In this document: positions 9,439 to 19,435 of the stretch, one piece after another
Layout: every line of letters begins with the position of its first letter
Position numbering within the stretch: position 1 is the first letter of the stretch
Origin: Chthoniobacteraceae bacterium
GTDB taxonomy: Bacteria > Verrucomicrobiota > Verrucomicrobiia > Chthoniobacterales > Chthoniobacteraceae
Assembly: GCA_028293625.1 (NCBI GenBank)
Contig: JAQGOL010000025.1
Coordinates: forward strand, 124,001 to 188,000
Length of the DNA: 64,000 bases
Direction of reading: 5' to 3'
The notes under the pieces: generated by a model
What the model was told of the DNA's origin: nothing
The model's database searches: none
What the model saw: only the letters and a program-made list of their open reading frames with translations
Position numbers and translations under genes: made by a program

Positions 9439-12400
9439 CTATTCGTCGAGGTATTTGAATGAGACCACCCGATACTTGATGAGCGCCTGCGGAGGGTTGT
9501 AGGCCTCCTCAATTTTACTGAGCTGAAAAGGAGGCACCTTCCCCAATGCCGCTTCCGTAAAGGCGTTCATCTTCACCGGTTCAGGTCCGTCATACGCCGG
9601 ATATGCGCCCTTGGAGTCGAGATTTAAGCGCAGCCCGGAGCGAGTCAGCGGCGGAGAGCCGGGAAGCTGGAAGAGTGTATCCGGGGGGCCGCCCGCGGAA
9701 CTGATGACGCCTCCTGTTTGGAAGGCAAGACGATCCCATTTGCCGTTAATGCCGACATGGCCATTGCCCGGCACGCCGTCGCGCCCCGTCCAGATATAGC
9801 GTTCGATCAACGCGTAGAAGCGTTTTTCGCCGATGACCTGGTCCCCGTTTTCAAACTGATCGTCCCCATGGTTTTTGGGGATCTTTTTGACTACCTGCGC
9901 CACGCCCCACATGCCGAAGGTATTCGACTTGGTGGTGAGCACACCGGCCATGTTGCGAAGCGCGAATTCCTTTTGCCATGGCGTCACGCCATTTCCTGCA
10001 AGCGCCGGAACATCGGCAACCTCGCCAACATAATCAAAAAACTGGGTATCGTTCTGATAGGCAAGAATGCCGTTTGCGACCGCGTTGGCATCAAGCCCGG
10101 GCAGATACCGGAAGACAGCTTCCAAAGGTTTGGTGCGATCCGGCGGATTGAAAAACGCATTCCTGGGATAGATCCTGGAGTTCAGGTTAATCTGCCCGGC
10201 AGTGCTGTTCATGAACGAGGCGGTCGAGAACTCATCGGGCTTGCGTTTTTCCAGACGCCACTGGTCATTCGCCATCGGGTAAGTTGCCCCCAAAAGATCA
10301 AGCAGGAGCCAGTCCGGAGGCGACGCTTGTCCGCCCCCGGGCCCGAAATCGAGTGTCTGCCATGGTTTTCCCGATTGCATGCCGGTATGCAAAAGTGACC
10401 AGTAACCCGGCGAGGAAATCCGGCTGCGCGGATCGTATTCACTTGGGCGATCGTAAGTAAGTCCGTCGATTGTCGCACCGATCGGCGCGCGAAGCAGATA
10501 CCGGAACTTGCTTTTCTCCCTGGAGTTCTCGTCCGGTTCGTTGGCATTTTGAATGCCGGGCGTCCCGATCGAGCCCGGGCTCCCGGGCCCCTGCTTGATT
10601 GCCTCCCACTGCGAGAGATCATGGCTAAGGCGTGGATCGCTGATCTGCCATGAAATAGCCTGATCGCGATTGGTCTGCACAAGGCTCACGTCGAAACTGG
10701 CCTGCAGAGTATCGTCGCGGGTTACGCCCAGGGGAATCATTTGCCGCGGACGTTGCGGATCAGCAAAGATACTCATGCCGGGACGAAGCCGGATATCGAC
10801 CCCCACGGACGCGGTCCTGGCGGCATCAAAGACGTACGGATCCCACTGGCTGAAATCCGAGCCGTCGGTAAACGGAACTACCGTATCGCGCTGCCCCATG
10901 GTGATAATCGGACTTTTAAGAATCCGCCGATTGACGACATCCTCGGCGCCAAACCTTGATCCCGCCGGGCCGAGCTTCACCCTGCCGCCGCGGGTCGGTT
11001 GAATAAGAAAACGACGCAGGTTAATCAAGTCCTGCCGCGCGGTGGCTTTCGCGCCGTAATCCCAGTCGCTATCGTAAGGCGCGGGGACAACCGGGCTGGA
11101 CGGCCCGAATTGCTGGCGATGAACTCCTTTGGCTTCAATTTCCAGGTAATCCATCCGGGTTGGAAACTCGCCAAGGTCCACCACGGGACCGAAAGGATGC
11201 ATATAGTATTCAACTTCATACCAATACTGAATGTAACGCGGCTGCGAAAAGCCTCTCAGCTGGTTCTTATCATTCTTAGGCGGAACCGATGCCTCCGTGC
11301 TTCTCACAAAAAGCCGCACCTCTGTGATGTGCGGCCCGGGGGTCTGGGGCAGAAACAGCCCGTTTTTCCCGACGCCTTTATACCGCCAGTACATGCGCTC
11401 GGGAGTTTCCCCGATACGCTCATTGCTTGGCGCGGAGTAGTTGGCGCTGGTGGTTCGCAAGCTGTATTGGTTACTGAATGCGGTCAGGTTTGCGTTGCTG
11501 ATCTGGGTTGTTGCCATCCGCGCCATCAACACCGCATTGAGCGCAAGCTGCCGGCATCCGGCCTCCCCGTATTTATCAAAGAAGCTGCGTTTATATCCGG
11601 GCCATGTCCGCCGGAAATAATCGGTCAACATCTCGACCTGCAGTTGGTTTACAATATTCCCGGCATTAACCGTGGCGCCATCTTCATCAGCAGTCGGACT
11701 GGTGAATCCGAAAGTCCCAAGCAAGGAATTCAAATGCAGGATCTCGCTTTTCTCCCCATCGGCGCCTGCCGTTTCAAAGAGGAACGGATGCTGATAGCTT
11801 GGCCCTCCCTCAAGGGAGAGCGGCACATATGTGGTGAAAAGACGGGATCGATTAAAGGCGTTGAACTCCGGACTCCGGGAGAAGAACGTCAGGTTGTATC
11901 GGCTTTTATTAAACCATGTCCGGGCCTCGGCTCCTTTCGGTTTTATAAAGCCGAGGATTGCTTCCGGATAGCGGTTGAACCCGTAGAGAAAAACGTGATC
12001 AAGCAACTTGTTATGCTCAAGATCGGACGGGCTCTCGAAGAGCACATCGAGGTTGACCGATTGAGGCCGGCCGAGCGCCCACTCCGGACCGTTCTTGGGA
12101 CCGTCCACCGCCGCGCTGCTCTGCGCCGAAACGATCGCGGCAGTCCCCCTCTTAAAAAGCGGCGTCAGGAATCCTGCCGCCATTTGCTTTTCAAAGCCGG
12201 AATCCTGGCCCGGAGCCGGCTTGCCAAGCGCCGTGTTGAAATTGAGCCGCGCGCACTCATCGTCCATCCAGAATGCATAGCGTCCGGCCAGCCGATTTTG
12301 CGGCCCGGGAGCCTTGGACGGATCCGAGAGTAAATTAACCCAGCGCACGCGCATCTGCGGCCGCTTTTCACTCTCGGATTTTTCCTGGATGCCGGTAATC

Positions 12401-12834
12401 GCCGCCACTGTCTGTCCGGGCAGCGGCTGGTTAAGATCGACCGAAGTTGCGTCCCGTGGAAACTTCGGGTCGCTCGGTTCTGTAACCTCGCCGGTATGCA
12501 GTCCGATATATTCCGGAGCCGCGCCCGCTCTGATCACGGTAAGGCGGCCGGGATTCACTATCCAGTTTTCGCCGGGCGCGTTCAATGGTCCCTCTGAAAG
12601 ACGGGCCGGTTCGGGGATGTTGGTACGTAGCAGATCGATCGCATGACTTACCGCGCCGTGGGCGATCAGTTTCGCGCGCTGGGAATCCTCAAAGGCCACG
12701 GCCGCCTGTTTCTCGGTCAGCATCATTGAGAGAAACCCGACGAGCAGAATGACCAAAATACTCAACACGATCAATGTCATGACCAATGCCACGCCGGAAC
12801 GGCGCCCAACTAAATTAAGACGGTTAGCTTCCAT
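9439..12834 (-). CDS. Verru_Chthon cassette protein A (large GspK-like pseudopilin component)
   Basis: About 1131 aa. The N-terminus has the class III signal pattern RRSGVALVMTL followed by a hydrophobic helix (LIVLSILVILLVGFLSMML), as in minor pseudopilins and GspK-like proteins. The large remainder is extracytoplasmic with no motif I recognise. Together with the three genes upstream it matches the A member of the four-gene cassette described in Verrucomicrobium and Chthoniobacter (TIGR02600-type). I chose the ATG at 12834 because it overlaps the end of the C gene by 11 bases, pointing to translational coupling, and puts the prepilin motif near the N-terminus; the ORF-track start at 12888 lies deeper in the C gene. 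Predicted role: a structural part of a type II-like pseudopilus. No secretin, ATPase or prepilin peptidase gene is in the window. Confidence 0.8.
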   Translation of the reverse strand: MEANRLNLVGRRSGVALVMTLIVLSILVILLVGFLSMMLTEKQAAVAFEDSQRAKLIAHGAVSHAIDLLRTNIPEPARLSEGPLNAPGENWIVNPGRLTVIRAGAAPEYIGLHTGEVTEPSDPKFPRDATSVDLNQPLPGQTVAAITGIQEKSESEKRPQMRVRWVNLLSDPSKAPGPQNRLAGRYAFWMDDECARLNFNTALGKPAPGQDSGFEKQMAAGFLTPLFKRGTAAIVSAQSSAAVDGPKNGPEWALGRPQSVNLDVLFESPSDLEHNKLLDHVFLYGFNRYPEAILGFIKPKGAEARTWFNKSRYNLTFFSRSPEFNAFNRSRLFTTYVPLSLEGGPSYQHPFLFETAGADGEKSEILHLNSLLGTFGFTSPTADEDGATVNAGNIVNQLQVEMLTDYFRRTWPGYKRSFFDKYGEAGCRQLALNAVLMARMATTQISNANLTAFSNQYSLRTTSANYSAPSNERIGETPERMYWRYKGVGKNGLFLPQTPGPHITEVRLFVRSTEASVPPKNDKNQLRGFSQPRYIQYWYEVEYYMHPFGPVVDLGEFPTRMDYLEIEAKGVHRQQFGPSSPVVPAPYDSDWDYGAKATARQDLINLRRFLIQPTRGGRVKLGPAGSRFGAEDVVNRRILKSPIITMGQRDTVVPFTDGSDFSQWDPYVFDAARTASVGVDIRLRPGMSIFADPQRPRQMIPLGVTRDDTLQASFDVSLVQTNRDQAISWQISDPRLSHDLSQWEAIKQGPGSPGSIGTPGIQNANEPDENSREKSKFRYLLRAPIGATIDGLTYDRPSEYDPRSRISSPGYWSLLHTGMQSGKPWQTLDFGPGGGQASPPDWLLLDLLGATYPMANDQWRLEKRKPDEFSTASFMNSTAGQINLNSRIYPRNAFFNPPDRTKPLEAVFRYLPGLDANAVANGILAYQNDTQFFDYVGEVADVPALAGNGVTPWQKEFALRNMAGVLTTKSNTFGMWGVAQVVKKIPKNHGDDQFENGDQVIGEKRFYALIERYIWTGRDGVPGNGHVGINGKWDRLAFQTGGVISSAGGPPDTLFQLPGSPPLTRSGLRLNLDSKGAYPAYDGPEPVKMNAFTEAALGKVPPFQLSKIEEAYNPPQALIKYRVVSFKYLDE

Positions 12835-13849
12835 TGATGAGTTTGGCGCGGGTGGTGAAGGTGCGCGCCGTATAGATATGGTTTTCACGGAGCTCGGATT
12901 GGAACTGCTTTACCGACGCTTCCACATCAAGCGCGCCGGTGGAGCCGAGCAAATTGGACTGGACCGGGATTGTCACTCCACGGTTAAGGATGGCGCTGTC
13001 GAGAGTGACAATGGTCAAATCAACACTTGACGGAACGCGATTGGCCTTCATTGATTGAAGGGTTTCAGCCAGGTAAATCAAACTCTCTCCGTTCTCGAAC
13101 GGCGTGGTGGTAGCTACCTGAAAATAGGCGGCCGAATTATAGAAAAGCTCAGACTTCGGATGGTTTGTCGCGCTGGATAACAGCGTCACCGGGTTCCCAA
13201 GAACATCCCGGCATTGAATCCAGAATGCGATGATTCCGTCTGCGGCAGAGGAAACCACGACGGCATTATTATCGGGATCTTCTTCATCAAACGCCACCTC
13301 ATCCCATTTGTCGGTAAACCAGTTTGCATCGGTGGCGCTGCTGCGCGCTTCCTTTTCGCCGGGATGGTTCACCGCCTCGGTGCCAGGAAAATACGGGGAG
13401 ACCTTCCCATCGGCTCCGGTTGACCCGATTGAAAGCCGCTTTAGACGGTAGAACTTGCGGAGAGGATCCTGAGTCAGATAATAGCCCACGCAACGCAGAT
13501 CGCCTGCTTCACCCATGGGCGACATCCACAACATGACCGGCGTTTCCGGAGCCACATCCGGGGCGCCCTTTTTTTTGAGGAGCGTGCCTGGCGCAACGAC
13601 AAATTGCATGCGCGTATCGACGACAGCCGGAGCGAGTTCACGCGACATTATTTCAAGGGCGGTCCGCGCGCTTTGAAATCCGTCTGTGCGTGCCTGCCCA
13701 TCCCTCCATGAGCGCATCACTGAATCGGTCATCTTTTCAAGAATCAGAAGAAGAACGGCCAGCAAAGCGATCGATACAACCAACTCAATGAGCGAGAAAC
13801 CGGAGGCCCTTGCACGACTGCCGCGGCGGAGCCGGAATAGAGTAGTCAT
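12824..13849 (-). CDS. Verru_Chthon cassette protein C (prepilin-type)
   Basis: About 341 aa. Prepilin N-terminal methylation motif GFSLIELVVSI followed by a hydrophobic helix, then MSRELAPAVVDTRMQF, which resembles the cassette C (TIGR02599-type) proteins. The ORF track begins with a TTG at 13864; I prefer the ATG at 13849, which sits 4 bases after the B stop codon and gives a short basic leader (LFRLRRGSRARAS) before the G-F cleavage site. The body is probably a periplasmic or surface pseudopilin head. It overlaps gene A by 11 bases. Confidence 0.8.
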   Translation of the reverse strand: MTTLFRLRRGSRARASGFSLIELVVSIALLAVLLLILEKMTDSVMRSWRDGQARTDGFQSARTALEIMSRELAPAVVDTRMQFVVAPGTLLKKKGAPDVAPETPVMLWMSPMGEAGDLRCVGYYLTQDPLRKFYRLKRLSIGSTGADGKVSPYFPGTEAVNHPGEKEARSSATDANWFTDKWDEVAFDEEDPDNNAVVVSSAADGIIAFWIQCRDVLGNPVTLLSSATNHPKSELFYNSAAYFQVATTTPFENGESLIYLAETLQSMKANRVPSSVDLTIVTLDSAILNRGVTIPVQSNLLGSTGALDVEASVKQFQSELRENHIYTARTFTTRAKLINGS

Positions 13850-13853
13850 ATGA

Positions 13854-14438
13854 TTAAAACTCAATCTTTTCCTGGTATTTCCATTCCGGTATTTTAGGCG
13901 GGTAAATGAGCGTCCAATCGGGTCCGGTCAATGCCGTCACTCCGTAGGTCACTCTGCTTTTCGGATTATCTTTTCCAGTGGCTTCACCCGTTGCCCCATC
14001 AACCGGCCACGAGAGTTCGATGATCACCGCCCGCAACCCGCTGGTATTCGCCGGACGTTCATGCCAATCCTCCACTCGCGCATCCGCCCGGTACAGCCTC
14101 CGTGCCAAATCCGAGGGTTCGGCATTTGAGTCAATAAAGACCCCGTGATCATCGAAATAAACAGGGCTCAGTCCGTGATCATCCAGGGGAGCGGAACTCA
14201 ATTCAACCACTCCGGGCTTCAGGGGACGGTTTTGCAGTCTGTTATGAACCTCTTCAAATACTGTCGCGACGATGGTGGAGTTGGCTGCCTCCCGGGAAGC
14301 ATTCAACCCGGCGGGCAGCATTCCCAGAAGCGCGACAAAGCAAGTGGCTATAATCGATAGCGCTATCACGACTTCCATTAAGGAAAAGCCGCCTCTAACC
14401 AGCCTTGCCGGCTGATACCGCCCGGAATGATTTTTCAC
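13854..14438 (-). CDS. Verru_Chthon cassette protein B (prepilin-type)
   Basis: 194 aa with a prepilin leader ending RGGFSLMEVVIALSII, then a hydrophobic helix and LGMLPAGLNASREA, fitting the cassette B (TIGR02598-type) proteins. The GTG start overlaps the TGA of the upstream D gene in the sequence GTGA, so translation is almost certainly coupled. The stop is 4 bases before the C start. It is expected to be cleaved by a prepilin peptidase encoded elsewhere and assembled with C, D and A at the inner membrane. Confidence 0.8.
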   Translation of the reverse strand: MKNHSGRYQPARLVRGGFSLMEVVIALSIIATCFVALLGMLPAGLNASREAANSTIVATVFEEVHNRLQNRPLKPGVVELSSAPLDDHGLSPVYFDDHGVFIDSNAEPSDLARRLYRADARVEDWHERPANTSGLRAVIIELSWPVDGATGEATGKDNPKSRVTYGVTALTGPDWTLIYPPKIPEWKYQEKIEF

Positions 14439-15208
14439 GGGCGGTAGACATGGACCCGGCCGGTCAGCGTATCAACGTTGACCTGTGCCCAGTTGGCGGG
14501 ACCGTTCTCTCCCCGCGTTGTATACGTCAGGGTGCCGTCGTGGTTTGAGTATCCCTGCGTGGCGACAAAGATCGCCTGCCGGGAAGTTCCTCCCGGAATC
14601 CGCATCGTGCCGGACGGCAGGAACTCAATAAATCTGCTCCGGATTGGTTCTTCCTCAGTGCCGGCATTGAACTCGGCACTCTCTTTAAAGGCGGAAGTAA
14701 AAACGCATTCGCCGCGTACAGCCGCCCGATCTTCCCTGGCATAGGTTGCCTTATGAAGATAGGCCGGCGATGCCTGTTCAAGGGTGACCCCGACAGGCAT
14801 CTCCTGCCAGGGCGAGAGCTGGAAGTATCTTTCCACCTCGGCGTTCCAGACCCATAGACTCACATTGCGCAAACTCGCGTCGGCCTTCGATTCCCACTCT
14901 TTTGCCACGACAAAACGCACCACTGCATGCCGGGCGATGGCTTCACTCCGGGCCAGACTCAACAGATCCGCAAACTTTCGTGCCCCGGTGTTAAGATTAT
15001 TTGAACCGGACAGACCTTTGACAGCCGGCACCGTCAACCCTGCCATCAGCGAGATGACCCCCATCACTGCGATCAATTCGATCATGCTGAATGCGCGACG
15101 AAAGTCAGCCCGCACCCCGCCCACCTTCCTGGCGCAAATCGGCCGCGACCCATTGGATAAAAGGTTTGCCGTATTAGCAGGCCTGTTGGGAAAGTATATA
15201 GTAGACAC
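14435..15208 (-). CDS. Verru_Chthon cassette protein D (prepilin-type, GspH-like)
   Basis: Up to 257 aa, first gene of the cassette. The class III signal FRRAFSMIELIAVMGVI is followed by a membrane helix; LNTGARKFADLLSLARSEAIARH resembles the GspH/FimT region where strands follow the helix. The C-terminal half carries a Gly-Thr-rich section ending TGRVHVYRP. The ORF-track start is a GTG at 15208, which leaves a ~38-residue leader; an internal GTG nearer the RRAFSM motif would give a more typical short leader, so the start is uncertain. The gene matches the cassette D (TIGR02596-type) family and heads the operon D-B-C-A. Confidence 0.78.
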   Translation of the reverse strand: MSTIYFPNRPANTANLLSNGSRPICARKVGGVRADFRRAFSMIELIAVMGVISLMAGLTVPAVKGLSGSNNLNTGARKFADLLSLARSEAIARHAVVRFVVAKEWESKADASLRNVSLWVWNAEVERYFQLSPWQEMPVGVTLEQASPAYLHKATYAREDRAAVRGECVFTSAFKESAEFNAGTEEEPIRSRFIEFLPSGTMRIPGGTSRQAIFVATQGYSNHDGTLTYTTRGENGPANWAQVNVDTLTGRVHVYRP

Positions 15209-15432
15209 AATAATGGAGTTTAAACGGCGGGAACCTCCGGATTTTCGGTCAGGTGCCGCGAGTCAATGCATGGCTTCCGGGAAAGGATCGCGCGATTGAT
15301 CTGGGGAAGAGCAGGCGGTGATTGCGGCAGATGTCACAAGTTAGAAATCCGGACACCGGGCCGGTGGAAAGTCCCGGCCGCGGCGCCAGAGAGGAACGCA
15401 GACAACACGTCCCGAAGTGTTCGCGGCTGAAT

Positions 15433-16809
15433 CTAAGCGAAGATTTCCTTGGTAACGAAACCGGCAACGTCGGTTAGGCGAAAATCGCGGCCGGCATACC
15501 GGTAAGTAAGCCGTTCGTGATCGAGCCCCATCAAGGAGAGAATAGTGGCATGAAGGTCATTGGTGTGCATCCGGCCTTCCACCGCCTTAATTCCAAACTC
15601 ATCGGTTGCTCCGAAACTGAATCCTTTTTTGACTCCCGCGCCGGCCAGGAACATCGAGTAACCAGTGATATTGTGGTCGCGGCCATCCGGTCCCTGCGCC
15701 GTCGGTTGCCGGCCGAACTCGGAGCCGAACAGGACAAGCGTTTCGTCGAGTAAGCCCCGCTGCTCGAGATCAGCCAAAAGCGCGGCAGTTGCCTGATCCA
15801 CTGAGCCGCAACGATCGATTAATCCTTTATTCAGATTATTATGATGATCCCAGCCCGGCTGGCAGATTTCCACAAAACGCACGCCGGCTTCGCTTAAGCG
15901 GCGTGCCATAAGGCACTGACGCGCAAACGATCCGGTCGGACCATCCTTTACTCCATAAGCGTCGAGGATATGCTGCGGCTCCTTGGAAATATCGAGTAGT
16001 TCCGGCACATTATCCTGCATCCTGAAGCCGAGCTCGTAGGAAGCGATGATGCCGTCAACTGGATCGGGCGCGCCGGGTTGGGCGGCCAAATCGCGGTTCA
16101 TCTCCTGAATGAAATCCAATTGCTTGCGTTGAAGTCCATTGGCGGCAGCCGCTTTCAGATTCGGCAGGTAACCCTGATCAGTCAGCCGGGTTCCCTGGTA
16201 GTGGGACGGCAGGAACGCGCTTCCATAATTCACGGCGCCTCCAAAGTTCGGAGAAGGATTAATTGTCACATAGCCGGGCAAATCCTGGTTGGTGGTCCCT
16301 AGCCCATACAGCAGCCACGAGCCCATGCTGGGACGGGTCAGAGCAGCATTGGCGCTGCCGGTGTGTAATTGCACGACGGCCTGCGGATGAGCCGGAGTGT
16401 CGGTATGCAACCCGCGCAACCAGCATAGCTTGTCGGCGTGAGTGGCTATGTTGGGCATTAACTCGGAAAACCAGGTTCCAGTCTCGCCATACTGTTTAAA
16501 ACTGAACTTCGAAGCGGTCAGCGTCCCTCCACCCGGGGCGGATTTGCCGCCATTTTTTTGAAGCTCAGGCTTGTATTCGAATGTATCGACCCCGGACATC
16601 GCGCCTTCCATGAACACGAAAATGATGCGCTTTGCCTTGGGCGTAAAATGCGGCTCCTTGGGTGCGAGCGGATTCAAAGGCGGCTTCCCTGTCAAAGCCC
16701 GCGCTTTTTCCTGCCCGAGCAATCCAGCCAGGGCAAGGTAACCGAAGCCGGCACTGGCGGACTGCAGCAGAGAGCGCCGTGAAATAGGTGATGGTTTGTA
16801 AATAGACAT
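15433..16809 (-). CDS. DUF1501 family protein with twin-arginine-like signal
   Basis: 458 aa. The N-terminus holds ISRRSLLQSASAGFGYLALAGLL, a twin-arginine-type signal, so export in folded form is likely. The body is a DUF1501 domain, related to the alkaline phosphatase/sulfatase fold: FVFMEGAMSGVDTFEYKP early, EICQPGWDHHNNL in the middle, FGSEFGRQPTAQG and the GRDHN segment later. The ATG at 16809 was chosen because it follows the upstream DUF1549/1553 gene by 16 bases and starts right before the signal; the ORF-track start lies inside the upstream gene. It is paired with that gene, a combination common in Planctomycetes and Verrucomicrobia. Catalytic activity has not been established for the family. 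Confidence 0.87.
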   Translation of the reverse strand: MSIYKPSPISRRSLLQSASAGFGYLALAGLLGQEKARALTGKPPLNPLAPKEPHFTPKAKRIIFVFMEGAMSGVDTFEYKPELQKNGGKSAPGGGTLTASKFSFKQYGETGTWFSELMPNIATHADKLCWLRGLHTDTPAHPQAVVQLHTGSANAALTRPSMGSWLLYGLGTTNQDLPGYVTINPSPNFGGAVNYGSAFLPSHYQGTRLTDQGYLPNLKAAAANGLQRKQLDFIQEMNRDLAAQPGAPDPVDGIIASYELGFRMQDNVPELLDISKEPQHILDAYGVKDGPTGSFARQCLMARRLSEAGVRFVEICQPGWDHHNNLNKGLIDRCGSVDQATAALLADLEQRGLLDETLVLFGSEFGRQPTAQGPDGRDHNITGYSMFLAGAGVKKGFSFGATDEFGIKAVEGRMHTNDLHATILSLMGLDHERLTYRYAGRDFRLTDVAGFVTKEIFA

Positions 16810-16825
16810 ATAATGGGATTCCAAA

Positions 16826-19435
16826 CTAGCGGACGAAGCGGAACTCAGCGGAGGCGTATAGGGCTTGGATAAAGGTCGCCCAAGCAGCGGCCTTTGGTGT
16901 TTTTGGCTGCACCACATCCTCTTTAACTAGCGCAACGGTCCGGTCTATATCGTCGGGATTAACCGGCTCCTCTTCGGCTGTGGGCTCCGCGGATTCGTCG
17001 GCCGGACGCGGGCTCGTGTCAGGCTGCAATTCGCGGTATGCGCTCTCATATTCAAGCAGGTATTTTTCAGCCCTGGCGGCTTCCTGCACGCTCGGTTCCC
17101 TGCCAAGCGTGAGCAGGTAGGCGTGGCGGATCCAATCAGGCTCGTCTCTATCCGCTTCAGCAAGCTCACGCTCCGCCAGAGCAAGCGCTTGCTGCCTTAC
17201 AAAGGTGGAATTCAATAAGTAGAGAGCTTGGGTTGGGACCGTGGAAGCGTCCCGCTGGCCGGTGACAAGCGTCTGCTGAACGGGATCGAACGCTTCCAAG
17301 GTTGCCGGAGTCAGGCCGCGCAGAAGTGGAAGATAGACACTCCTGGATAACCCTCGACCCGCCTGTTCCTGGATTTTGCGCGCTTCCGGTCCGTTATCAC
17401 GCAACTCGACCATCCTGAGCTCCCTGACCGGGCTGCCGTTTGAAGGCTTTGATTCGAGCCGGCCTGCTGAAGCCAGCATGGCATCCCGGATCTCTTCGGC
17501 ATCAAGGCGCCGCGGGGAATGCCGCCAAACCAGACGGTTGGCCGGATCGATTTCCTGATGGCCGGCAGGAGCTTCTCCACCGAGTTGATAAGCTCGTGAA
17601 AGCACGATTGTTTTGATCAGTTTCTTGATCGACCAGTCATTCCCGATGAACTCGCTTGCAAGGTAATCGAGCAGTTCGGGATGCGAAGGTTGATCCCCTT
17701 TCACGCCGAAGTTATCCACCGTATTAACGATGCCGACTCCGAACAGATGCTGCCAAACACGATTTACAATGACGCGCGGAGTAAGCGGGTTGGCCGGACT
17801 TGTCAGCCATTGGGCAAGCTCCAGCCGGCCGCTCTGCCCGGGGGTGATCGCCGGGACCTCAGCCATTGTGAAAGCGGTCAGAAATCCGCGCTGCACCGTG
17901 GGCCCGAGACGTTCAGCTTCGCCCCGAATGCGAACTTCGGTGTCGCCGACTTTTTTGGCCTCGCGTACTCCATGCACGGCATAACCGCGTGTTGCCGGAT
18001 CACTCAGGGCAAGCAGATCGCCGCGTGCCGCTTCATACTTCACCCGGAATGGCCGCTGAGTCGGTTTGCCATTGGCTGCCGGCTTCAGTCCCTCCGGCGT
18101 CCCGCGGATCGCATCCCATGCCTTTTTGGTTTCATCAACAATTGCCTGCAGCCTGGCGACTTCTTCCGCGGGAGGTTCGGGAGCTTCGGTCGCCAGCTTT
18201 ACAAGCATCGCCGGGTCATAGTAATCGAGGCCGCCTCCACCCATCTTGTTGCGCACACCGGCGCAATCGTCGGTGCTGGTAAAGATACCAGCCAATGAAT
18301 AGTAGTCGGTAGTAGGAATCGGATCGAATTTGTGATCGTGGCAACGGGCGCAGGAGACAGTGAGGCCAAGAACCGACCGGGTCACCGTGTCGATTTGTTC
18401 ATCCACATTGTCCATGATGAAGCGGGTCTTAAATCGCTGGTTCACATCCTTCACGCCGAGGGCCAGAAACCCGGTGGCTGTCAGCAATCTATCCCGCTCG
18501 GCGGGCGTTTCCGCGGGAAGAAGATCCCCCGCGATCTGTTCCTGGATAAAGCGGTTGTAAGGCAGATCCTTGCTCACCGCATCCAGCACGTAATCACGAT
18601 ACTTCCACGCGTTGGGATACGGGATGTTCCGCGATGGACCCGTCGATTCCCCATACCGGGCGACGTCAAGCCAGTGGCGTCCCCAGCGCTCCCCAAATTG
18701 GGACGATTCGAGCAGCCGATCGACCACCATCGCAAAGTTTTCACGTGAGCTATTTTTGCGGAATGCCTCGATTTCAGCCGGAGTAGGCGGGAGCCCTGTC
18801 AGATCAAAAGTAATCCGCCGGATCAATGTGACCGGGTCGGCTTCCGGCACCGGCGATAGCTTGCTGCTTTCCAACCTGGCGAGAATAAACTGATCAATCG
18901 CGCCCAACGGCCAGTTACTATCGGCAACGCTCGGCAGAGCCGGCTTGCTCAATGGCTGCCACGCCCAGTGGCTCGTTTTCAAAGCGGCGTAATCAGCGCG
19001 GACTCGTCCGATGGAAGCCGGAATTTTTTCGCGCGGCCAGGCCACCCCATCCTTGATCCAGGTTGTCAGGTCGGCAATTTCCTCCTCGGTCAGCAGATCG
19101 CCTTCCTTGGGCATCTGCCGCTTGGCGTTTCCGTGACGCACCCGCTGGAGAAGCAAGCTGTTCTCCGGGTCGCCCTCGATAATCGCGGGACCGGTCTTGC
19201 CCCCGGCAAGCAACCCGTTGCGATCGTCCACGCGCAAACCACCCGACGCATTGGTGTCGGCCGCGTGGCAGCTATAGCAATGCTCGGAGAGGATCGGGCG
19301 CACTTTTTTCTCAAAAAAAGCGATGCCCTCGGGCTCCTCCGCCCGCACCGCCCGATGACCCATCAGGGCGGCGGCTGTTAATGCAAAAACCGGCAATTGG
19401 AAGCGGTTCATCTTGATGATGCGAATGCGTTTCAT
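16826..19435 (-). CDS. PSCyt1-DUF1549-DUF1553 (PSD1) multidomain cytochrome-like protein
   Basis: About 869 aa, exported (signal up to GHRAVRA). Domain order: a planctomycete-type cytochrome c domain with EHCYSCH (heme-binding Cys53, Cys56, His57), then GGLRVDDRNGLLAGGK; DUF1549 containing RRITFDLTGLPPTPAEI and a second CARCHDHKFDP site; and DUF1553 with RVIVNRVWQHLFG and the KTIVLSRAYQL region. The start could be the ATG at 19435 or 19411; both leave the signal intact. It is the first gene of a two-gene operon with DUF1501. The family is known only as cytochrome-linked extracytoplasmic proteins of unknown reaction; a role in oxidative polymer breakdown is inference. Confidence 0.87.
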   Translation of the reverse strand: MKRIRIIKMNRFQLPVFALTAAALMGHRAVRAEEPEGIAFFEKKVRPILSEHCYSCHAADTNASGGLRVDDRNGLLAGGKTGPAIIEGDPENSLLLQRVRHGNAKRQMPKEGDLLTEEEIADLTTWIKDGVAWPREKIPASIGRVRADYAALKTSHWAWQPLSKPALPSVADSNWPLGAIDQFILARLESSKLSPVPEADPVTLIRRITFDLTGLPPTPAEIEAFRKNSSRENFAMVVDRLLESSQFGERWGRHWLDVARYGESTGPSRNIPYPNAWKYRDYVLDAVSKDLPYNRFIQEQIAGDLLPAETPAERDRLLTATGFLALGVKDVNQRFKTRFIMDNVDEQIDTVTRSVLGLTVSCARCHDHKFDPIPTTDYYSLAGIFTSTDDCAGVRNKMGGGGLDYYDPAMLVKLATEAPEPPAEEVARLQAIVDETKKAWDAIRGTPEGLKPAANGKPTQRPFRVKYEAARGDLLALSDPATRGYAVHGVREAKKVGDTEVRIRGEAERLGPTVQRGFLTAFTMAEVPAITPGQSGRLELAQWLTSPANPLTPRVIVNRVWQHLFGVGIVNTVDNFGVKGDQPSHPELLDYLASEFIGNDWSIKKLIKTIVLSRAYQLGGEAPAGHQEIDPANRLVWRHSPRRLDAEEIRDAMLASAGRLESKPSNGSPVRELRMVELRDNGPEARKIQEQAGRGLSRSVYLPLLRGLTPATLEAFDPVQQTLVTGQRDASTVPTQALYLLNSTFVRQQALALAERELAEADRDEPDWIRHAYLLTLGREPSVQEAARAEKYLLEYESAYRELQPDTSPRPADESAEPTAEEEPVNPDDIDRTVALVKEDVVQPKTPKAAAWATFIQALYASAEFRFVR

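Noticed and set aside
10999-12333. 444-aa plus-strand ORF opposite cassette A
   Set aside because: It lies entirely antisense to a well-supported gene, has no domain signature and has a composition typical of GC-rich antisense frames.
17681-18298. 205-aa plus-strand ORF inside the DUF1549/1553 gene
   Set aside because: Antisense to conserved domains, no recognisable motif.
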